A DNA stretch of 64,000 nt from CAIUKX01 sp964580965 (GTDB lineage Bacteria; Bacteroidota; Bacteroidia; Flavobacteriales_D; Crocinitomicaceae), in the NCBI GenBank assembly GCA_964580965.1, contig CAZOLZ010000007.1:1-64000 (forward strand), read 5' to 3'. Numbering within the stretch: the first letter of the stretch is position 1; each line of letters begins with the position of its first letter. The notes below the pieces were generated by a model. That model was not told the origin of the DNA and did not search any database. It saw only the letters and a program-made list of their open reading frames with translations. This document shows, in pieces, positions 25,823 to 34,977 of the stretch. The translations under genes were made by a program, and so were the position numbers.

Positions 25823-27802
25823 TTACTTCTTTTGAGGTATTTCAAATATAACTATGAAAGTAGTACCATTTTGTTTATCTAACTCTATTTGACCACCCAA
25901 TTGATCAACTAACGCAACTACTAATTGCATACCTAAAGAAGTCGTTTTACGATAATCTAAATCTTGAGGAAAGCCTTTACCATTATCAGATATTATTAGA
26001 AAAACTTTATAATCTTCAATAAAAAGTTTTATTGTAATTCTTCCTTCTTGTTTTTTTTCAAAAGCATACTTTAATGAATTGGTAACCAACTCATTAATAA
26101 TTAAACCACACGGGATAGATAAATCTAAATCCAAATTAATCTCAGATAATTGAAGATCTAACTTAACATTATTATTCTGATTATAGGTATGAAATAAATT
26201 TGTGGTAATACTTTGAATATATTCTGCAAAACTAATAGTTGAAAAATCTTTTCTTTGGTAAAGTAATTCGTGAATTAGAGACATAGAACGAATTCTATCT
26301 TGACTATTTTTGAGAATTTCAAGTATCTTTTGATCTTCTATTGTTGATGACTGTAAATTAAGTATACTTGAAATAATTTGAAGGTTATTTTTTACCCGAT
26401 GATGAACTTCCTTTAATAAAACTTCTTTTTCATGTAAAGATTTAATAACCTTCTTTTCTGCTAGTTTTTTTGATGTTGTATCACTTATAAATAAGACTAA
26501 ACCTGATATTTTATTATCAATAACTTTTGGACCAACCTTAGTAAAATAAAACTTTTTAATCCCTGTATGATGATCTTTTTCTGTTTCATAACTACTATAT
26601 CTAACCTGACCTGTTAGAACGAGATTATTGCATTTTCTAATTTCATCATGATATTTTTTATCAACTAATTCATAAATACTTTTGCCATTATGTTTTGCGT
26701 TAGAATCATTATTAATGAGTTCAATTTTTTCGTTGATATCTGTTAATATTATTACATCTGGTGAGTTTTCAATAATCGATCTATATTTTGATTCACTTTG
26801 TTTAAGTTTAAGATTCGCGATCTTTGCATCTTCAATGTTTCTAACAATTGCCTGAACAGCAAAATCTTCTCCCATTTTAAATCTAGACAAAGAAACTTCA
26901 GCAGTAAACAATTCACCGTTGTATTTCTTATGAACCCATTCAAACCTATTAATTCCTTTATCAAGTGCTATTTGAATCATTTCCTTTGATTTTACGATAG
27001 AACTTGAGCCATCTTCCTGAAAATCTGGAGAAATATCTGATGGATGAATTTGTTTTAAAACTTGGACTGATGGGATTTTAAACATTTTAAGCGTTTCATC
27101 GTTACAATCGAAAAACCCCTTTTCATTTAAAAGCATAATCGCATCATTTGAAGCTTCTACTGATAACTTCCATCTTTCTTCTATGAGTTTAATATTATTT
27201 TTTGCCTTTCTTAGTTCTTCACTTTCTTTTAGTTTAAGCTCTTTATTCAATAATTGTTGAAGAACATATTCTTTTTTTCGTTCAAATAAATCAGCAACTA
27301 TTATTGCCATAATAGCCATTCCTAAAAATGAAATTGCCGTAATTTCAGTTTTTGAACTAACAAATGGATTTGGTAAAGTTATTCCCAAAAATTGGACGTA
27401 ACCAAAAAATAAAATCGTTAATGCAGTGATTATTAAACAAAAAACTTTAATTGGATTACTTTCTAATAATAAACGAGCATAAATTGGGATTAAAACAACC
27501 CAGGGTAAACTGTGCGAAAAAAAACCTCCAGAATAATAAACATCAATCACCAAAATTAAATAAGTAGAAAATAACCCTAATAATGCTGTCGTTCTGTGAG
27601 AAATAATTGAAAAAATAAAGAGCCCTGTAAAAAATAATTGAAGCAAACCTCCCATATTCATTACATATACACCCATTTTAAATTCAAAATATGAATAAAT
27701 GAATGAAAAAATAAAATAAAAAATTATAGCGATTACAGCTAATCGAATTATAATTGAATTATTTAAAGACTCGTTAAATTTTGCTTTAATAATACTAAAC
27801 AT
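25823..27802 (-). CDS. Membrane sensor histidine kinase with PAS domains, HisKA_2 type
   Basis: The 659-residue kinase begins with about six membrane helices (residues 18-170), an intramembrane or 7TM-like sensor. A coiled linker follows (about 175-205), then two PAS domains (about 210-335 and 335-455; EERWKLSVEASNDAIMLLNEKG and YRSIIENSPDVIILTDIN). The dimerisation/phosphoacceptor segment is LLKEVHHRVKNNLQIISSILNLQS near residue 468, the HisKA_2 type. The ATPase domain has NELVTNSLKYAFEKK and SDNGKGFP. No response regulator gene is adjacent, so it is an orphan kinase here. It is intact; its signal is unknown. Confidence 0.92.
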   Translation of the reverse strand: MFSIIKAKFNESLNNSIIIRLAVIAIIFYFIFSFIYSYFEFKMGVYVMNMGGLLQLFFTGLFIFSIISHRTTALLGLFSTYLILVIDVYYSGGFFSHSLPWVVLIPIYARLLLESNPIKVFCLIITALTILFFGYVQFLGITLPNPFVSSKTEITAISFLGMAIMAIIVADLFERKKEYVLQQLLNKELKLKESEELRKAKNNIKLIEERWKLSVEASNDAIMLLNEKGFFDCNDETLKMFKIPSVQVLKQIHPSDISPDFQEDGSSSIVKSKEMIQIALDKGINRFEWVHKKYNGELFTAEVSLSRFKMGEDFAVQAIVRNIEDAKIANLKLKQSESKYRSIIENSPDVIILTDINEKIELINNDSNAKHNGKSIYELVDKKYHDEIRKCNNLVLTGQVRYSSYETEKDHHTGIKKFYFTKVGPKVIDNKISGLVLFISDTTSKKLAEKKVIKSLHEKEVLLKEVHHRVKNNLQIISSILNLQSSTIEDQKILEILKNSQDRIRSMSLIHELLYQRKDFSTISFAEYIQSITTNLFHTYNQNNNVKLDLQLSEINLDLDLSIPCGLIINELVTNSLKYAFEKKQEGRITIKLFIEDYKVFLIISDNGKGFPQDLDYRKTTSLGMQLVVALVDQLGGQIELDKQNGTTFIVIFEIPQKK

Positions 27803-28041
27803 AATATGCTTTTTTTCCTAATAACAGGTAAGTTTTTTCCAATATATCAAACACCTTTATTTAAAACAAATTCTTCTTGCTTAAAAGAAATAATAAAGCT
27901 CCACTTTTAGTGTTTTCTTAATGTATTTAGGATTTAATTTTTCCATCCGGTTTTAAGCATTTTCCAATTCTTTGAAAAAGAATCTCTAAAATTTTTATGA
28001 ATAGTCTGACCGAGACTAAAAGTAATTTAATTTTTTGACAC

Positions 28042-28075
28042 AAAAAAAGAAGCTGCCTAAAATAGACAACTTCTT
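28042..28075 (-). terminator. Rho-independent terminator of the RND efflux operon
   Basis: Reading leftward, the imperfect stem between 28065-28075 and 28047-28057 (six terminal A/T-rich pairs plus inner pairs) is followed by seven T (A-run 28042-28048). It lies 22 bases beyond the RND pump stop. The rest of the 294-base gap up to the kinase gene shows nothing I can assign. Confidence 0.65.
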
Positions 28076-28096
28076 ATTAATGATTCAATTTTTGAT

Positions 28097-31000
28097 TTAA
28101 AGATTACTTCGCATTTTCCATCTTCCAACTCTGTAAACCCATGCTTTGAATCTTGTTGTAAGTACGTAAAGAGAAGGAATTATGATCAACGTTAAAAAAG
28201 TAGCAAAAGTCAATCCATAAATAATTGTCCAAGACATTGGTCCAAAAAATTTGTTATTATCACCTCCAATAAAAATATGCGGATCATATTCAGACAACAA
28301 TGTAAAGAAATTAATGTTAAAACCAATCGCTAGAGGTATTAAGCCCAAAATCGTAGTAATTGCCGTTAATAATACCGGTCTTAACCTTGTTCTTCCTGCA
28401 GTTTCAACTGCAATTAAAACCTCTTCCATTGGTAATTGATCAAATTCACCTAATCCAAGTTCTTCTCTTCGTTGTATTCTCAATCCATTTGTATAATCAA
28501 TCAATACAATCGCATTATTTACGACAACACCCGCCAATGAAATTACACCAATCATAGTCATCATAATCACGAAACTTTGACGAGAAATCAGTAACCCTAA
28601 TAAAACTCCTATCAATGAAAGTAAAACGGTTAACATAATTACACCTGGTGCAGAATATGAATTAAATTGAGCGACAATAATTAGTAAAATTAAGAATACA
28701 GCTATCACTAAAGCTTTACTTAAAAATGCCATTTCTTTTGCTTGCTCATCTTGTTGACCTGTAAACTTATAATTTACATTATCTGCAATCATTCCCTCTG
28801 TATTATACTCCAGAAGATTTTCTTTCAACTCTTTTACAACTTCATTCGGATTATATCCCTCTAATACGTTTGATATAATAGAAACAATTGGTACTTCATT
28901 CTTACGATTTACGGCTGAATATGAAATCTGTTCTGTCGGCTTTAGAATCACGGAACGAATTGGAATGTTAAGCAACTTCCCTTTATTGTTTCTAAAAATT
29001 AACTTTTGATCTAAAATCGCATCAAAATTTTCACGATTATCTTTATCAAAACGTACAACAATATCGTATGATTCTTCATCCTTTGTATATGTAGTTATAT
29101 CTTGACCTAACAAGGCTTTACGAATTGCCATACCAACCATCATGGTAGAAGCATTTAGCTTTCTAACTTGATCTCTATCAACTTTAATCGGAATTTCTGG
29201 TCGATTTATGTCTACATCCAATTTTAATTTTTCAACTCCATTTACATTTCTACTTTCAAGGAAAACACGAATTTTATCCGCTTCTGTTATCAATGTTTTA
29301 TAATCCCCTTTTCCTGAAACTTCAATATTGATTGGTGCACCTTGAGGTGGGCCTTGTTCATCCTTACTAGCAATAATATCAATATCGGCATTGAAACGTC
29401 CTTTGAAATGCGCTTGAATTTTCTTCATAATTTCGCTCGTTTCAATCCCGTGTCGGTATTGAGATTCAACAAAATTTACTGTTACCCTAGCTTTGTGAGG
29501 AGTATTTCCCATTTGAACGCCTCTTGAGGGATCACTCGTTCCTTCTCCAACTTGAGAAATAATAGACTTAATAATTCTTCTATTCTCAGGTACTTTGGCC
29601 TTAATGTCCGCTTCCATATATGGTTGTAATACCTTGTTCAATTCAGACTCAACTTTAAGTGTTGTTTTATTGGTGAGCTTAATATCAGTACCTATAGGCT
29701 GTGTTATAAAAATATTGACATAATTTGGATCGTTTTCAGGAAAGAATAACACTTTTGGTGGAAATACAATCATTAAAACAAAACTTAGAATTAACAATCC
29801 AATCGTTCCAAATAAAAATTTTAGTGGACGTTTACCTGAAATTGCAAAACGCAAGAAATTTCCATAAACGTTCTCTAAACGTGGTAATAATTTGTTTTGA
29901 AAAGCTTTAGTTCCTGGTGTAAAAACATATGAGTTGATGAGTGATAGTATCGCGATTGCAATAAATAAGTTTCCGAACGTAATTTGATCTACTAATGTCA
30001 ACACAATTCCAATTCCTGCAAAAATTGCAATACGTTTGATTGTTCTACTTTTATGCCTTTCAGACTCTTCAATTTTCATGTATGCAACCGCTAAAACGGG
30101 ATTGATTACTAATGCAACAAATAATGAGGAAGAAAGAACTATAATTAAAGTTATTGGTAAATACTTCATGAACTCACCCATAATTCCTGGCCACATTGCT
30201 AATGGGATAAATGCAGCTACTGTCGTACAAGTAGAGGCAATAATTGGCCAAGCCACCTCTCCTACACCTTTTTTAACTGCCAGGAAACTTGTTTCACCCT
30301 CATCCATTAAACGGTAAATATTTTCAACTATTACAATTCCATTGTCTACTAACATACCTAATGCTAAAACCAGTGAGAACAGTACCATTACATTTAATGT
30401 AACTCCCATTGATTGGAGAATCAAGAAAGACATCAACATGGATAAAGGAATTGCAATACCAACAAATAATGCGTTTCTCAAACCTAAGAAGAATAATAAA
30501 ACCCCTACAACTAAAATAATCCCAAAAATGATAGAGTTTTCGAGATTTGATACCATATCTCTTGTGTTGTATGATTGGTCATTTGTTTTTGAAATTGAAA
30601 TTGATCGCGAAATTGTACCATCTTCTTTGGCTTCTTTCAAAATCTCCTCAATTTTATCAGCAGCATCTAACAAGTTTTTACCCGCTTGTTTTTTAATGTC
30701 TAACATGACTACAGGTTTTCCAAACTCACGAGCATATGATGTTGTATCAGCGTTACCAAAATAAACCTCTGCTACATCTTCTAGATGAACAGGCATCGAC
30801 TCATCTTGCTTGACTGTAATTTTTTTAAGCGCTTCTGCATCTTCAAATTCTCCTTCAATTCGAACAGTTTTTTGAATACCATCCATTAAAATTTCACCAC
30901 CAGGAATTGTTTGATGCTCTGCTGAAACTGCGTTTTGAATATCATCCAAACTAACATTAACCGCTTGTGATTTAATTGGATCAACTTCAATACGCATTTC

Positions 31001-31564
31001 TTGTTCTTGAATACCACGAATATCAACTTCATTAATTTCTTCCAATAATTCAAAACGTTTCTCTAATTCTTCAGCAGTTTCTTTTAATAAAACTGGATCT
31101 GAGCCTCGTAAGTTGATATTCATTATAGGCATTTTCGAAGGGTCTACTTCAAAAATATTCGGTTCTACCGATAATTGAGGGAAATCTGTCTTAGCTCGAG
31201 CTTTGTCAACTGCATCCTTTACTTTTTGTAATGCTTGATCTACAGAAACATCAAAATTAAATTTCACTCGAGTAGTTGAATAGCCATGAATAGAATTTGA
31301 GTTTATTTCATCTACATTTTTAACACTATTCAACTCTTTTTCAATTGCTTGAGTTATTTTCTCCGCCATATAATCTGGAGAAGAACCTGGTTTAGCAATT
31401 CCTACATAAATTTCAGGAATTTGAATTTCAGGAAAGTTTTCCTTTGGCATGGTTTGATAAGCTATCAACCCTCCAATCAAAATGATTAAAGAAATCAAGT
31501 AAACCGTCTTACGATTTGTAATCGATAAGTTGGTTAAACCAAAACTTTTAAATTTTTTTTCCAT
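28097..31564 (-). CDS. RND-family efflux pump, inner-membrane permease
   Basis: This proton-driven tripartite efflux permease of 1155 aa has the usual RND layout: TM1 at 20-38, a periplasmic porter domain, TM2-6 from about 340 to 480, an extra hydrophobic stretch near 510-560, a second porter domain, and TM8-12 near 940-1140. The TM4 segment reads LALGMLVDNGIVIVENIYRL, giving one Asp followed by Asn where AcrB has Asp-Asp. The substrate could be drugs, bile-like detergents or metals; the sequence does not decide. It is last in a tetR-OMF-MFP-RND operon. Confidence 0.93.
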   Translation of the reverse strand: MEKKFKSFGLTNLSITNRKTVYLISLIILIGGLIAYQTMPKENFPEIQIPEIYVGIAKPGSSPDYMAEKITQAIEKELNSVKNVDEINSNSIHGYSTTRVKFNFDVSVDQALQKVKDAVDKARAKTDFPQLSVEPNIFEVDPSKMPIMNINLRGSDPVLLKETAEELEKRFELLEEINEVDIRGIQEQEMRIEVDPIKSQAVNVSLDDIQNAVSAEHQTIPGGEILMDGIQKTVRIEGEFEDAEALKKITVKQDESMPVHLEDVAEVYFGNADTTSYAREFGKPVVMLDIKKQAGKNLLDAADKIEEILKEAKEDGTISRSISISKTNDQSYNTRDMVSNLENSIIFGIILVVGVLLFFLGLRNALFVGIAIPLSMLMSFLILQSMGVTLNVMVLFSLVLALGMLVDNGIVIVENIYRLMDEGETSFLAVKKGVGEVAWPIIASTCTTVAAFIPLAMWPGIMGEFMKYLPITLIIVLSSSLFVALVINPVLAVAYMKIEESERHKSRTIKRIAIFAGIGIVLTLVDQITFGNLFIAIAILSLINSYVFTPGTKAFQNKLLPRLENVYGNFLRFAISGKRPLKFLFGTIGLLILSFVLMIVFPPKVLFFPENDPNYVNIFITQPIGTDIKLTNKTTLKVESELNKVLQPYMEADIKAKVPENRRIIKSIISQVGEGTSDPSRGVQMGNTPHKARVTVNFVESQYRHGIETSEIMKKIQAHFKGRFNADIDIIASKDEQGPPQGAPINIEVSGKGDYKTLITEADKIRVFLESRNVNGVEKLKLDVDINRPEIPIKVDRDQVRKLNASTMMVGMAIRKALLGQDITTYTKDEESYDIVVRFDKDNRENFDAILDQKLIFRNNKGKLLNIPIRSVILKPTEQISYSAVNRKNEVPIVSIISNVLEGYNPNEVVKELKENLLEYNTEGMIADNVNYKFTGQQDEQAKEMAFLSKALVIAVFLILLIIVAQFNSYSAPGVIMLTVLLSLIGVLLGLLISRQSFVIMMTMIGVISLAGVVVNNAIVLIDYTNGLRIQRREELGLGEFDQLPMEEVLIAVETAGRTRLRPVLLTAITTILGLIPLAIGFNINFFTLLSEYDPHIFIGGDNNKFFGPMSWTIIYGLTFATFLTLIIIPSLYVLTTRFKAWVYRVGRWKMRSNL

Positions 31565-31599
31565 TAGAATAGAATTTCTTCAGTTTATAATTTTTATAA

Positions 31600-32733
31600 T
31601 TAGTTAATTCTAACAATGTCAGATTCTGAGATTCCTTTGATTCCCTCAACGACAACTTGAGAACCGATATTCACTTTACCTTTAAATTCTACCATGGATT
31701 CACCGTTGAACTTTTCCAATTCACTTACAAATACTTTTTTCAATTTGTATTCATTATTTTTTATTTTGGAAGCGATAAATATATAATCATTATTGTTGTA
31801 ATCTTTTAGTATACTAACTGAAGGAATTACTAATGCTTTTTCAATATCAGTATCGATTACATTAACTTCAGCTAACATATTTGGAACAAAAACACTGTTA
31901 TTGTTTAATTTTGCTGTAATTCGAAATGTTCTATTTGTAGGGTTAATGTACTTAGAAACGCTAGCAACATTTAAATTTACAGTTGTGTCTTTATAATTTG
32001 GGAATGAAACTTCAATCGTTGAACCAACTTTGATTTTTTTAAGATGCTTTTCAGAAATATCAGCTGAAACAGTCATTTCATTGGTGTTCACAATGCGTAA
32101 AACCATGGATTGCGGACTAGCCATTTGACCTTCTTTTGCAAAGATTTGATCAATAACACCTGAGAAAGGGGCTGTAATAGTTGCTTTACTTCTCTGTAAT
32201 TCTAATGATGCTAATTTTGATTTTAAACTGTTAACTTGGTTTTGTGCACCTTTTAAATCAAATTCTGAACCAACCCCTCTTTCTTTCAATGCTGCTTGTT
32301 TTTCCAACAAGTATTCCGCATAGTCCAGTTGAGTTTGTAATTCTTTAATTGAAGCAGTCATCATTTCAGCATCTAAACTAACTAAAGTTTGGCCTGCTTG
32401 AACTCTGTCTCCTTCTTCTACATGAATTTTTGAAACTAACCCTCCAAACTCTGAGTTTAAAAGAGCATCTTGAGCAGTCTCAACATTTCCTTGAACTTTA
32501 ATTTTATGAATGAACTTTTTTTCCGTTAACTTAGCTAAACCAACTAAAGGTAAAATTAAATCTTTCTTTTCTTTGGATTGGAGTTCGTTGATTTGATCTT
32601 GAATCTCAGCTAACTCTGTTCTAAGTTTAGCTTTCTTTTTTAATAAGACATTCAATTTTGATTCTTCTGAACAACTTACTAAAACCATTACTGAACCAGC
32701 AACGATTAATCCAACGATTCTTTTTATAGTCAT
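31600..32733 (-). CDS. RND efflux membrane fusion protein (HlyD/AcrA family), lipoprotein
   Basis: The 377-residue adaptor links the RND pump to the outer-membrane channel in the periplasm. It starts with a lipoprotein signal (VAGSVMVLVSCSEE, Cys at about 21). A coiled coil lies at about 25-60 and another around 120-180. The biotinyl/lipoyl-like half motifs VSKIHVEEGDRVQAGQTLVSLDAEM and ATITAPFSGVIDQIFAKEGQM flank the hairpin. The beta-barrel and membrane-proximal domains follow. It sits 30 bases after the OMF gene and 35 before the pump gene. Confidence 0.94.
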   Translation of the reverse strand: MTIKRIVGLIVAGSVMVLVSCSEESKLNVLLKKKAKLRTELAEIQDQINELQSKEKKDLILPLVGLAKLTEKKFIHKIKVQGNVETAQDALLNSEFGGLVSKIHVEEGDRVQAGQTLVSLDAEMMTASIKELQTQLDYAEYLLEKQAALKERGVGSEFDLKGAQNQVNSLKSKLASLELQRSKATITAPFSGVIDQIFAKEGQMASPQSMVLRIVNTNEMTVSADISEKHLKKIKVGSTIEVSFPNYKDTTVNLNVASVSKYINPTNRTFRITAKLNNNSVFVPNMLAEVNVIDTDIEKALVIPSVSILKDYNNNDYIFIASKIKNNEYKLKKVFVSELEKFNGESMVEFKGKVNIGSQVVVEGIKGISESDIVRIN

Positions 32734-32763
32734 ACTTTATTTGTTTGAAATATTATTATCTGT

Positions 32764-34092
32764 TTAATTAATGTTATTATGTATTTTTTCTAATTGCAAT
32801 TGAGCATTTAAGTACTGTAATAAGGCGTTAATATACTGTGCTTGAGATTGAATCAATTGATTGTATTTTTGAGAAACATCTATACTATTGATTTTCCCAA
32901 TTTGTTCTTTGATAATAGCATTTTCATAAATCTTTTTAGCTAATACAATGTTCTGACTTTGAAGGTCTAATTGTTTTTTAGAACTTGATAAATTATTTTT
33001 TGCTTGTTGCTCCTGAAATGTTAACGATTGTTGTAACTCATGAATTGAATTTTCATTTTTGACAACCTCTAATCGGGCTTGATTCACTTGAGATTTACTT
33101 CTACCACTCGAATAAATTGGGACACTTAATTGTAGCCCCCAAAAAGTTTGTGAATACCAATCTCCTTTACTTAAGAAATTGAACTCATTTCGATATGCGT
33201 TATAACCATGTTGAACAACTGCGCTCAAACTTGGTAAACTCAAATATTTTTTTTCTTTCAGTGCATATTGATTTAATTCTTTTTGTTCATTCAATAATTG
33301 ATAAGTCAGATTGTTTTCAATTGAAAATGAAGAAGTTGAAGTATGATTTAATAACATCAATGATTCCACTGATTCAGTTGCCTCTAAAGATTGATTTTGA
33401 GGGAACCCCATTGCTAATTTTAATAATGCTTTAGCATTATCAACTTGTAATTGAGCAGCAGTTTGGTTGGTTATTGCAGTAGATAATGCAAATTCCAATT
33501 GATCCATATCCTCTTGCGTCATCAATCCTAATTCCAAATAATTACGTTGTTTTTCTACCAATGAATTAGTAATCAAAACAATTGAATCGATAAAGTTTAA
33601 ATTAGCTTTAGCAGTAACAACAGTATTGTAGGCTTGAATTACATCAAAAATAACATCTTCTTTTGTCTTTTGAATTGAAGTTTCTCTAAATTGAGTATAA
33701 AATTTAGAAACTTGAAGTCCTACAATATAAGAGCCATTGAAAATTAATTGTGTTGCTTGGATATTTCCTGACATATTAAAATCAGTACCCGCTTTAAATG
33801 CAATTAAATCATTTGGATCAGCATTTGGGTTCATAAAATTTGCAGACACTACTTGAACAGGAAGATTAATAAAATTATTAAACCCTCCACTTCCATTTAT
33901 CTGAGGTAAACCTATTGCACGTGTATCCTTTACTTTTTCGTTTGCTATATCCAAATCTAGGATTGCATTTTTTATTTTATCACTATTTTCTAGAGCGTAG
34001 GCTTTAGCATCTAGAAGTGAAAAAGAGTTTGATTGAGCAAATGGTGTCATCCAAATACTCAACAAGCTCAGAGAGATTATCAATTTTCTCAT
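32764..34092 (-). CDS. TolC-like outer-membrane efflux channel
   Basis: The 442-residue outer-membrane factor has a signal peptide (MRKLIISLSLLSIWMTPFAQS) and two OEP-type helical repeats (about 25-210 and 240-440), rich in long heptad-like helices, with WGLQLSVPIYSSGRSKSQVNQARLEVV marking the second beta strand and helix pair. It forms the exit duct of the tripartite pump. Its ATG overlaps the tetR stop by one base (TAATG), so its translation is coupled to the regulator. Confidence 0.93.
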   Translation of the reverse strand: MRKLIISLSLLSIWMTPFAQSNSFSLLDAKAYALENSDKIKNAILDLDIANEKVKDTRAIGLPQINGSGGFNNFINLPVQVVSANFMNPNADPNDLIAFKAGTDFNMSGNIQATQLIFNGSYIVGLQVSKFYTQFRETSIQKTKEDVIFDVIQAYNTVVTAKANLNFIDSIVLITNSLVEKQRNYLELGLMTQEDMDQLEFALSTAITNQTAAQLQVDNAKALLKLAMGFPQNQSLEATESVESLMLLNHTSTSSFSIENNLTYQLLNEQKELNQYALKEKKYLSLPSLSAVVQHGYNAYRNEFNFLSKGDWYSQTFWGLQLSVPIYSSGRSKSQVNQARLEVVKNENSIHELQQSLTFQEQQAKNNLSSSKKQLDLQSQNIVLAKKIYENAIIKEQIGKINSIDVSQKYNQLIQSQAQYINALLQYLNAQLQLEKIHNNIN

Positions 34093-34706
34093 TATTGATT
34101 ATTTTTGTTATAGTTCAACATTAAATATTTAAGCCCCTTCTCATTTGCCATTCCATGAATTTGAAAACGGAACATTTCTTCAAATACTTGCTCATATTTG
34201 AATTCATCTATTGGAAATGAATTACCATTAAAAACAACATCCATCATAGAAACATTAATTCTAGAGATAATATCTGGATTTAAATCCTCTCTGTATAACC
34301 CTTCATTTACTCCTCTATGAATGTTTTCAAGAATTAATTTATAGACAAATTCCCAACGATGTTTATGCATTATATCCCATGCTTTCGGATGATACTTTTT
34401 CAAATCGTAAAAAACAGAGGGGTTCAATGATGAAATTTTAGAAACTATCATTTTACTTACAGCAAACATTTCATCAATTGCATTTCCAGATTCACTACTT
34501 GCTAGTTTACACTCATCCTTATCTTGCTCTGTTTTTGCTAAAATAATTTCTGTAACTAATGCGTTTTTATCCTTGAAATACTGGTAAATCGTTTTTTTAG
34601 AAATTCCTAATTCTCCTGCAACATCATCCATTGTAACACTTTTTACGCCATAACGCATAAAAATTGCTGATGCTTTTGAAATAATTTCTAACTTTTTTTG
34701 ATCCAT
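34092..34706 (-). CDS. TetR-family transcriptional regulator of the efflux operon
   Basis: The 204-residue repressor has the TetR helix-turn-helix at about 20-55: VTMDDVAGELGISKKTIYQYFKDKNALV. The C-terminal ligand domain is unspecific, as usual. It is the first gene of its own operon, so autoregulation is expected, and the inverted repeat at 34737-34771 is the likely binding site. The predicted -7 element at 34712-34719 places the transcription start at or next to the ATG, so the mRNA may be leaderless. Confidence 0.93.
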   Translation of the reverse strand: MDQKKLEIISKASAIFMRYGVKSVTMDDVAGELGISKKTIYQYFKDKNALVTEIILAKTEQDKDECKLASSESGNAIDEMFAVSKMIVSKISSLNPSVFYDLKKYHPKAWDIMHKHRWEFVYKLILENIHRGVNEGLYREDLNPDIISRINVSMMDVVFNGNSFPIDEFKYEQVFEEMFRFQIHGMANEKGLKYLMLNYNKNNQ

Positions 34707-34711
34707 GGAGG

Positions 34712-34719
34712 CAAAATTA
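34712..34719 (-). promoter_or_regulatory. Promoter -7 element of the tetR-RND operon
   Basis: On the minus strand this reads TAATTTTG, matching TAnnTTTG, only six bases from the tetR ATG. A start 5-8 bases downstream would fall on the initiation codon. Confidence 0.4.
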
Positions 34720-34736
34720 AATATAATTCATACACT

Positions 34737-34771
34737 GGAAACTTTTTTTGTTGCAAAAGTTTCCGAAACTT
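34737..34771. promoter_or_regulatory. TetR operator candidate: overlapping inverted repeats with three GAAACTT half-sites
   Basis: GGAAACTTTT (34737-34746) and AAAAGTTTCC (34755-34764) are perfect 10-bp arms 8 bases apart. The right arm also forms a second perfect palindrome, AAGTTTC-C-GAAACTT (34757-34771). It sits over the expected -33 region of the tetR promoter, as a repressor site should. The binding partner is inferred. Confidence 0.6.
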
Positions 34772-34946
34772 GATTTTAAAAACTAAAAATTATTGATAAT
34801 CAATAATTTATTATTATATTTTTTGATTTTTTAACAATTATATCATCTGCAATTTTTATGATTTTTATGATTCATCTTTATTATGAACTAACAATTTTGC
34901 GTTTAAAACTTTTATTGTTAGAGACAAAAACTGTAAGGATGTAGTT

Positions 34947-34954
34947 TAATTTTG
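34947..34954 (+). promoter_or_regulatory. Promoter -7 element of the TPR-protein gene
   Basis: TAATTTTG matches TAnnTTTG, 23 bases before the preferred ATG at 34978. No good -33 element is visible. Confidence 0.35.
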
Positions 34955-34977
34955 TTTGATTGAACAAATTACAAACT

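Noticed and set aside
34960..34977. Upstream TTG start for the TPR protein
   Set aside because: The ATG at 34978 begins a clean signal peptide, while the TTG adds six residues before it and sits only five bases after the putative -7 element.
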